DNA of 27,500 bases from Theodoxus fluviatilis (taxonomy: Eukaryota > Mollusca > Gastropoda > Cycloneritida > Neritidae). Shown here one piece after another: positions 12,692 to 22,304 of this stretch. Each line of letters starts with the position of its first letter. Positions within the stretch are counted from its first letter, which is position 1. The notes beneath the pieces were generated by a model. It searched no databases. It was given only the letters and a program-made list of their open reading frames with translations, and was not told where the DNA came from. Both the position numbers and the translations under genes were made by a program. Where the stretch lies: contig JAWQFJ010001117.1 in NCBI GenBank assembly GCA_034096865.1, forward strand, positions 2,781 through 30,280. The letters run 5' to 3'.

Positions 12692-15600
12692 ACACGCATA
12701 TGTGTGTTTGAGTGTGTGTGAGTGTGTGTGCATGTGTGTGTGTGCATGTGCGAGTGTGTGTGTATGTGTGAGTGTGTGTGCATGTTCTTGAGTGTGTGTG
12801 TGTGTATGTGTGTGTGTGCATGTTCTTGAGTGTGTGTGTATGTGTGAGTGTATGTGCATGTGTGAGTGTATGTGTGTGTGTGTGCCTCGATGTGCATGTG
12901 TGTGTGTGTGTGTGTGTGCGCGCGCGCCTGCGTGCACACGCACACTTGATACAGACCTCCATTACGTCAGCACCATGTGTTTGTGTTACAGACATCCAGA
13001 TGGACATCAAGCGATGCCACAGCGATGGCTGTGACACCAGAGTCCATGGCATCAGAACCCTGGGCTACAGGTCTGTGTGCCTTTCTCATCTGCCATCTCT
13101 CAGTCACCTGCTGCCCAGGAATACTCAAAGCAAAACAACAAAAACAACAAAAACGTTGGCAATTCATTTTCTAGGAGACATACTCTGTAGAACCCTAGGT
13201 AGACATACTCTGTAGAACCCTAGGGAGACATACTCTGTAGAACCCTAGGGAGACATACTCTGTAGAACCCTAGGGAGACATACTCTGTAGAACCCTAGGG
13301 AGACATACTCTGTAGAACCCTAGGTAGTGTCAAGACTCTGATCTAGCACTAAGAGAAGGGTGGGGAGCCAACTCACCTTGACTGCTTGAGGCCCCCTGGC
13401 TGAGCAACTGGAGCAGGCCCTGGCTGAGCTACTGGAGCAGGCCCTGGCTGAGCTACTGGAGCAGGCCCCTGGCTGAGCTACTGGAGCAGGCCCTGGCTGA
13501 GCTACTGGAGCAGGCCCTGGCTGAGCTACTGGAGCGGGCCCTGGCTGAGCTACTGGAGCGGGCCCTGGCTGAGCTACTGGAGCGGGCCCTGAAAGTCCAG
13601 CAGCCACAGGCTTTGGCCCATGAGTGGGGTGTTGAGCAGCTGTGGCTGTAGGTACTACTTTTGCACAGTGTATGTCTGCTGATGGTGGATTTATGCACCA
13701 TAAATGAGACATTTATGGGTGTTTTCCACCAGGAAAGGATTCAAAGTACATTAGCTCAGCACAGTTATGCTATGCTTTTTTTTTCTTCTTCTGTGCTTTA
13801 CCCAGCTTTTAAGCTCATTTTCAACAAACAGCACATCTATCATCATATAAGTGGAGTGAGCCCCAAATTTTCAGGTTGGGAACCTTTGAGCTGTTTTACT
13901 GACTAATGGATGATGGATGATCATTATGGGAATCTGGTTTAAGACAAGACTGTTCCTCAAACTTGCATGTGAGGTTTGTCACGGAGTGTGTGAGACTGCA
14001 AGAGGACAATGCTGGTGATGCTTGCAGCCATTCAGCACTGACCGTGTGCCTTTGATGCTGCAGGGTGGTCAGGGAGCCAATCGTCAGTGTCCTGGATGCC
14101 TCAGCTCTGTGGTACCTCCAGATGCTCACCTCCACCGTCACTGCCTCCATCCCCTTTGCCTCGGGCCTGCGCAAGACTGTCCTCAAGCACACCAGGTCTC
14201 TCCTGCCTCAGCAGCTTGGCTGGAAATCATTTAGCGACTTTGACAGACAGTACTCCAGTTTGGATTCATTCTACCACTTAGGAATTTTCTTTCAAAGATA
14301 ATAAGAAAGAATTGTCAGATCATGTTGTGGATTTGCAGTGGCAGTGTATGAGAACAATGGGCCCCATCCAGGTGGCAGCAGTCCATGAAAGTAGGCGAGT
14401 CTAGAGAGATCCAGGATCCACTTTTGGATGTAAAATTTTGTTTCAGAGAAAGTACACCGTCCCTCTTTTTAAACTGCTTCTCATTGCCTTCTGTTTTCCA
14501 TCCCTTTCTGACAATCTGCTCATGCGTGCTGTAACACGAGAAACTCAACTGGTGTAGGATGATGCATTCAAGTATTTCATACCTTGTATTATACGGCACT
14601 TATTGGGTACCAGCACTGATTTTGTGGCCTGCAAATGCACAGGATGGATTTGAGTTTCTGATTGCTATGAGGTTGAGGAGAGACTAGAGAGCAAGTGATG
14701 CTGATTTCAGTCACAACACAACGTCTCTTGAAGAAGAGATGCCGCAGCCCTTGCATTGACATGAGGATGCCTCCTGATGCTGAGAGAGGAGGAATTTGTT
14801 TTCCAGGGAGTCCCATACAGCACTGATCAAACAGCCACATTTTGTCATCCATAGCCCTCAACAGAGTGAATACTTATCACCCCTTCATCAGCCAGAATTG
14901 TACACCTTCCTTCTAATAATACCTTATGTTTGTTCCTGGTCATCATCTTACAGTGTTTAGAAACGGTGACTGGAACTGTGACAGATATTGACCCAGCAAT
15001 GGACAAGACTAGTTTTCTACACTAAAGAGGCAGGTGCAGAAATAATGCAGTGCCAAAGCAGACAACAATACAATGCCAAAGCAGATGACAATGCAATGCC
15101 AAAGCAGATGACAGTGCAGTGGCAAAACAGATGACAGTGCAGTGACAAAGCAGATGACAGTGCATTGGCAAAGCAGATGACAGTGCAGTGCCAAAGCAGA
15201 TGACAATGCAGTGCCAAAGCAGATGACAGTGCAGTGCCAAAGCCGATGACAATGCAGTGCCAAAGCAGACAACAATGCAATGCCAAAGCAGATGACAATG
15301 CAGCGCCAAAGCAGATGACAGTGCAGTGACAAAGCAGATGACAATGCAGTGCCGAGCAGATGACAGTGCAGTGACAAAGCAGATGACAGTGCAGTGCCAA
15401 AGCAGATGACAGTGCAGTGCCAAAGCAGATGACAGTGCAGTGCCAAAGCAGATGACAATGCAGTGCCAAAGCAGATGACAGTGCAGTGGCAAAGCAGATG
15501 ACAATGCAGTGCCAAAGCAGATGACAGTGCAGTGCCAAAGCAGATGACAGTGCAGTGCCAAAGCAGATGACAATGCAGTGCCGAGCAGATGAAAGTGCAG

Positions 15601-17070
15601 TGACAAAGCAAATGACAGTGCAGTGCCGAGCAGATGACAGTGCAGTGACAAAGCAGATGACAATGCAGTGCCAAAGCAGACAACAATGCAATGACAAAGC
15701 AGATGACAGTGCAGTGGCAAAGCAGATGACAGTGCAGTGGCAAAGCAGATGACAATGCAGTGCCAAAGCATATGACAGTGCAGTGCCAAAGCAGGTGACA
15801 GTGCAGTGCCGAGCAGATGACAGTGCAGTGACAAAGCAAATGACAATGCAGTGTCGAGCAGATGACAGTGCAGTGCCAAAGCACGGGTGGACGTGCCCTG
15901 ACTAGACACTTGTCCATGTTGCAGGGGGGCACTGGAGCACATGCCCCCGCTGTCCCTGTGTCCTGCCAGTGGGGAGCGACCCAAGTTCCTCAGCAAGCAC
16001 GTCCTGCAGGAAATGGAAATCTTCCTGTCAGATCTCACCCTGTAAGTCCAAGATCGGTGCCAGTCAAACCTGTCAAACAGACAGTTCATGATTGGTGATT
16101 TGGGACATTGCAGTGGTATTCAGTGTAGTATAATGCTGTACTGTACTGTACTATGTAGTAGTGTGGAATACAGGGCAAGGCAACAATTACAACATATACA
16201 ATTGTGTTCATACAGTGGGGGAAAGTGGACATAAGATGCTGTTCTGTGGGAGCTGAGGGTCATTGATGACTGAATTTGTGGTAGTAGGGGATGGCTGCTC
16301 AGCTCTTGAATGGATGGATGTCTTTTAGAATTGAGGTTTGTGGAAATTCATCATTTCAATACATTGAAAAGTTCTGACCCTCAGACTCTTCATTCATGCT
16401 CCATGTCTTGAGAGTATCCACAAATGCCATCAACAGAAACTCAGTATGGACACAGAAACGGTGTAACATGTCAGAACATCTGTTTAAAAATTACATATAT
16501 AAATAATTATGCTCCTCACCACCATTGCCGATGCTGTCCAAGCTTATTTGTTCACGCACTCAACTAGCTGTTTCCATCCATGGGGCACACTGGCCTAGTT
16601 GACAGTCTGCTCAGCAGTTGCTATTAATGGCTGTGATCTACTTCAGATGTGACGATGAGAATATGACGGAAGGACTCAATCTGTTGCTGGCACTCAACCT
16701 TGCCCGTGGCCAAGTCGCTGGCATTCTCTCCACTCTCAAGCACCTGCAAGGTTGGTCTCCACATTGGCACTTCTTGATCTTTTCCTTTTAAGACAGGTGT
16801 TGTTTGTGTGTCTTCCACCACTTGAATGCTCTCACATTGCTTTCAGTAATCGTCTGCACACCACATGAATCTTTATTCAGGTGTCTGTGTCTGCATGCAT
16901 GCATGTGTATGTGTGTTTGCGTGCACACATGTGTAAATGTATGCAAGTGTGTGTGTGTGTTTGTGTGCATAGAGTGTGTGTATGTGTGTGTAAAAGTGCA
17001 AGTATGTGTTTGTGTGTCTCACTCAGAAAATTCTGCACACCCACCCCCACCCCCACCCCCACCCCCCCCC

Positions 17071-17101
<31 letters not shown>

Positions 17102-18567
17102 CACCCCCCCACCCCCACCCATGGATTTGGGGTAAGAATAGACCCACCTTGTCTCCCAATGTGAAGTGTATAAAAGGGGAATGTTGGGGAAAATAGAGAT
17201 TTGACTATTTCATATTCCCACCAACATCAATGATTTGGATCATCTTTCATAGCTTGCCAAAAGCTAATGGGCTGTAATTTGTCCATACACCCATTTATCC
17301 CATGCATGTATCAAAATCTGTGCATTCATTTTTAAGGGTGCTGTCTATGTTGGTCCTCAATATGCTGTATTATTTTGCTTTAAAGTGGTTCATACTGGGC
17401 AATGTATTGCTGTGTTCATGAAGCTCTGTTTCAATGTTTTATAGAGTACAGTGTCAAATTCAGGGCTGACATTACTCTTGGTCAAGAGGGAAAGCTTTGA
17501 GTTCCTGCATGCCTTTTGTCCTCTGGATGTCCTTTGGCCTCGTGTGCCCTCTGCCTACAATTGGCCTTTGATTCTCATGACCTTTGCTCTGTGTTGCAGC
17601 AAGGCCTGGGTTGCTACTGCCAGGAAGCACAGCCTTGCTGCTAAAGATGCTGGACGCCCGCAATGTATGCTGGGAGAAGCTGGGTACGTAGCGCCTGCTT
17701 GAAGAAAGCAGGAGTGTGGCTGGCTACACTGGGACCTTGCTTCCCTCTGCTGTCTACACTACAGCAGTATTTTAAGTGGATGGATGGCTGGCTGACCAGG
17801 GCCACAGATGTCCAGTAGTTACAGGGAGGACCTTCTTCTTGCTCAAAACTTTTAGACACCCCTTTGATGTCACAACTCTGTTGGTGTGTGCGCACTCAAA
17901 ACTTTTAGTTATGCCTTTGACATGACAACTCTGTTGGTGTGTGCGCACTCAATTTTTTTTTACACGCCTTTGACGTGACAACTCTGTTGGTGTGTGCGCA
18001 CTAAAAACTTTTAGTCATGCCTTTGATGTCACAACTCGGTTGGTGTGTGCGCACTCAGAACTTTTAGTCATGCCTTTGATGTCACAACTCTGTTGGTGTG
18101 TGCGCACTCAGAACTTTTAGTCATGCCTTTGTCACGACAACTCTGTTGGTGTGTGCACACCCAAAACTTATTGACACACATTTGACATGAAAACTCTGTT
18201 GGTGTGTGCACATCCAAAACTTGTTTTCTATTTTCTATGCAGGCAACCCTTTGACCTTGACCGTGCTGGGATGCGATGGAGGTCAGAATGATGAAATGTC
18301 GTCGCCTGAAAATGTCCTTACCAACACCGCAGCCACATCATCTTCAGCGTCATCCACACATGGTCAGCACCCTTTTATTTTCCCTTCTGTCTTGGTCTCT
18401 GTGCGAAGGAGGACTTTGCCCAGGACTTTTTATTTATTTTATTTTATTTATTTTTTTTATTATTTTTTTTTTGGGGGGGGGTTGTTAGCTGGTCTGCAGA
18501 GCATTTACTGCTTTGAGGCTGATGTACATAATTGATGAAATGATGAAAATAATTTTGTGTATGTGCA

Positions 18568-18602
<35 letters not shown>

Positions 18603-21600
18603 CATGCTTGTGTGTGTGTGTGTGTGTGTGCGTGTGTGCGTGCGTGTGTGTATGTGTGTGTTGCATGCTTGTGTGTGTGTGTGTGTGCGTGCATGCGCAT
18701 GTGTTTCCTTTCTTTAAAATGTTATTTGGGACTAGACTGCAGCCATAGCTGGCTTATGCAGCATACACAGACATGCCTGACAAAACTTTTTCTTGATTGA
18801 GATTCATGGCTGAATGCTCCACAGCACAGTGCGGACACATTGCTTTGCCCATCTTGTCCTCTCTCATTGAATTTTGAAACCAAAGCCTGAATTTTTGCTT
18901 TTTCTTACAGCCTATGTGTCAGAGGAAGGGAAAACACTGGTCAACATGTTTTTCAAATCCTCAGAATACTTCATGCTCACCAAACTGAGGATCAAAGTAA
19001 GTGACTTGCATCAGTTGCAAGCAACAGGGGCATTTTTCTCATGCTTGATTTTGATGTAGTTCTGATTGGTGTCACTACTGAAGTCCTTTTCTTGCCATCA
19101 CCATTGTCGTTTCAGATTAACGGTCTTTTTCTCGTGGTCTGCTTTTGTTGCTAGTAAATTGATTGTCTCAATGGAATGACCGGTAGTTCCAATGGCTGTG
19201 TTTGTAAACATGCCTTGTTGCTCTCATTGCAAGTGAATTGATTGTCTCAGTGGAATGACTGGTAGTTTCAATGGCTGTATTTGTAAACATGCCTTGTTTC
19301 TCTCATTGACAGTGATTTGATTGTCTCAGTGGAATGTAGTTCCAATGGCTATGTTTGTAAACATGCCTTGTTGCTCTCATTGCAAGTGAATCGATTGTCT
19401 CAATGGAATGACTGGTAGTTACAAGAGCCTGGTGTTGAAGTCAAAACACAGTGTTTCAATGTGCCTTGTTGTTTACAGGTGCAATCTGGAGCAAAGGGTG
19501 CAAAGAGAGGCCTTGTCTTTGTCTTCAGGGATCCGTAAGTCTCACTTTTCAGTATTGTGGTGGTGGTGGTTGGGGGTGGGGGGGTGGGGTGGTCGGTGGT
19601 GTGGTTGTGGTAGGTGGTGTGGTGGTGGTAGGTGGCGTGGTGGTTTGCAAACTCTGGTATGAAATGTCATAATAATATATTTTTGTAGTCAGTTATATCC
19701 AACTATCAACGTGTTACGTCTATCACAACAGAATGCTAGTGCTTATCATCGCCTTATGACTGACTCACCAATGGCCTTGACAATTCTACAGTATTGTGAC
19801 TTTTGTTTGATTTTGTCTACAAAGCTGAAAGACAAAAAGTTTCTCTGGGCTGGTAATGTCTGTAGAGTGCCCAGTGCATTATCTCTGAAGCCTGTCATCC
19901 CAGACCATCCCAGACAGCTGTGAGTTTTAGAAAAGAGGGCTTCCATATCATTGCTGTGAAAGAGCATGAGTGAAATGATGCGGCCCTGTAGGGACTTGTT
20001 GCACATTTCATCAATACCTGTGTCCGCTAACATCACATGGCCTGAAGACGGTGCTAAACTCCAAAAACTCACCTATTTAAGTGATTAACCATGGGATTTT
20101 TTTCACCCTACTTCAAGTGAAAATTTATAATCCGATTCCTGCATTTTAATGTGTAAAGCGGTTTGAGACCCAGACCAGGGTGATAAGGTGCTATATAAAA
20201 ACCACACCTTTACCCGCACTCTGTGTCCACAGAGGCCAGTTCAAAGTGGAGGAGCAGGTGGAGCGGTTCAGGAACTATGACAGCTGGGGACACCTGGAAT
20301 ACCTCTTCTCTGTCAAAGTCAGGTAGGCCTGAGCTGCAGTGCAGTAGCACCTGTAAACAACCGTCTCTTGAAGGAGTGTTCTTTTCTTAAAGGGGTGGGG
20401 GGCGTTAGATGTGACAGTTATGCTTTTACCCAGAGCAGACACTTGGACACTTTTGCCTTTTTGCTTGCCATCATTTTTACTCATACAGGGAAATCATCAC
20501 CTCTCTCATCTACATTTGGTGAGTGCACAGATTAACCATTACTTCTCTCATCTACATTTGGTGAGTGCACAGATTAACCATTACTTCTCTCATCTACATT
20601 TGGTGAGTGCACAGATTAACCATTACTTCTGTCATCTACATTTGGTGAGTGCACAGATTAACCATTACTTCTCTCATCTACATTTGGTGAGTGCACAGAT
20701 TAACCATTACTTCTCTTTCGCATTTGGTGAGTGCACAGTGACCATTACTTCTGTCATCTGCATTTGGTGAGTGCACAGAGTGACTATTACTTCTCTCATC
20801 TGCATTTGGTGAGTGCACAGAGAGACCATTACTTCTCTCATCTGCATTTGGTGAGTGCACAGAGAGACCATTACTTCTCTCATCTGCATTTGGTGAGTGC
20901 ACAGATTAACCATTACTTCTGACATCTATATTTGGTGAGTGCACAGTGAGACCATTACTTCTCTCATCTGCATTTGATGAGTGCACAGGAAATCTTGTAG
21001 TTTTCCGTTGGACCTTGAAAAACCCATGGGTCAGGGACTAGATGTAAAAGCATTGCACAGGCTCAAACAGAGAGGGAGCATGTGTTTCTGAAGAAAAGAA
21101 AAGAATGGATTGGGTATGGTGTGGGGTGGCAGTGGGGTGGAGATGGAGTTGGCTGGGATGAGGGGGGCGGTGGTGGTGGGGTGGAGATGGGGTTGGCGGG
21201 GATGAGGGGGGTGGTGGTGGGGAGGAGATGGAGTTGGGGATCAACATCATGCCTATGGTCTAGTGCAGTCAGTCAGTCAGGTGACTGGGCAGTGGCCTGG
21301 ACACTTGGTCAGTCAGTCATTCCAGGCAGTCCAGTGCAACTTGTATTGAAAAGTTTGGTAATAAAACAGAGATCTTACAACAGAGGTTCTCATGTTGATT
21401 CCACTGCATCTGGGCATAGCCAATGGTGACTAACTGCCCATTGTCAAAGTGTGTGATTGTGTCAGGGTCCTGTGAACAGTCTGCAGGGCAGCTGGGATGG
21501 ATTTATTTGCTGTGGCACATGTCCATACAATGCCTGTGTGTTCCTCTCTGCAGGCAAGCTGGAGTTGGTGGACTCCCCGACCATCCTGTGGCTGCCTTCA

Positions 21601-21846
21601 CCTTTGATGATGACTGGTGTGTTGTCATCATCTCTTTTCCTTCATAAGGGTCCTATAGTGGGCTTGTTGTCTCTGTTCTGTGTGAGGTGTGGAAATCGGC
21701 ATTACGTGTAAAGACCTTTTTGTCAGCTCCAGGTTTTGAAATATGCTTAACTATCTTTTGTAATGTAGATATGTTGAAGATTGTAACATGTACTTTTTGT
21801 GTATGTGTTTATGTATGCACATGTGTGTGTGTGTGTGTCCCCATGT

Positions 21847-21877
<31 letters not shown>

Positions 21878-22246
21878 TGTATGTGTGTGTGTGTGTGTGT
21901 CCCCATGTGTGTGTGTGTGTGTGTGTGTGTCCCTGTGTGTGTCACTGTGTGTGTGTGTGTGTGTGTGTGTGTCTGTGAGTGTATGTGAAGCAATTCACAC
22001 TAGGCTTTAGCTCTGAAGCTAGATTCTCTGTTTGGACAGGGGTTTTAAAGATATTTTGGCAGATCACTGATGTTTGGAGATAGGGTTGTGTGTGTGAAGA
22101 CCTGGACTTTTTTTTTAAACAGTTTTCTGTACAGCTTTGACCAGTCTCTGCAGGTCATGGATATTAATAGAAAATTCATGCTTTGTATCTACACTATTCT
22201 GAAGGATGTATGGATTTTTATTTATTTCTCTCTTTTTTCTTTCTTC

Positions 22247-22304
<58 letters not shown>

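Noticed and set aside
12655..12945. His/Thr or Cys/Val repeat proteins in (TG)n tracts here and at 1746-1980, 18558-18705 and 21816-21990
   Set aside because: Dinucleotide repeats are trivially open in several frames.
13175..13324. Telomere-like repeat because of AACCCTAGG
   Set aside because: The animal telomere unit is TTAGGG. Here AACCCTAGG is only part of a 25-bp unit, so there is no telomeric array.
13320..13712. Minus-strand Pro/Ala/Gln repeat protein (130 codons)
   Set aside because: It is explained by the 24-bp minisatellite. The flanking parts of the frame show no recognisable domain.
15009..16089. Minus-strand frames of 249-355 codons with [18 protein letters not shown] repeats
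   Set aside because: The 23-bp repeat is read through three frames in turn. It is an intronic array, and the frame overlaps a conserved exon on the other strand.
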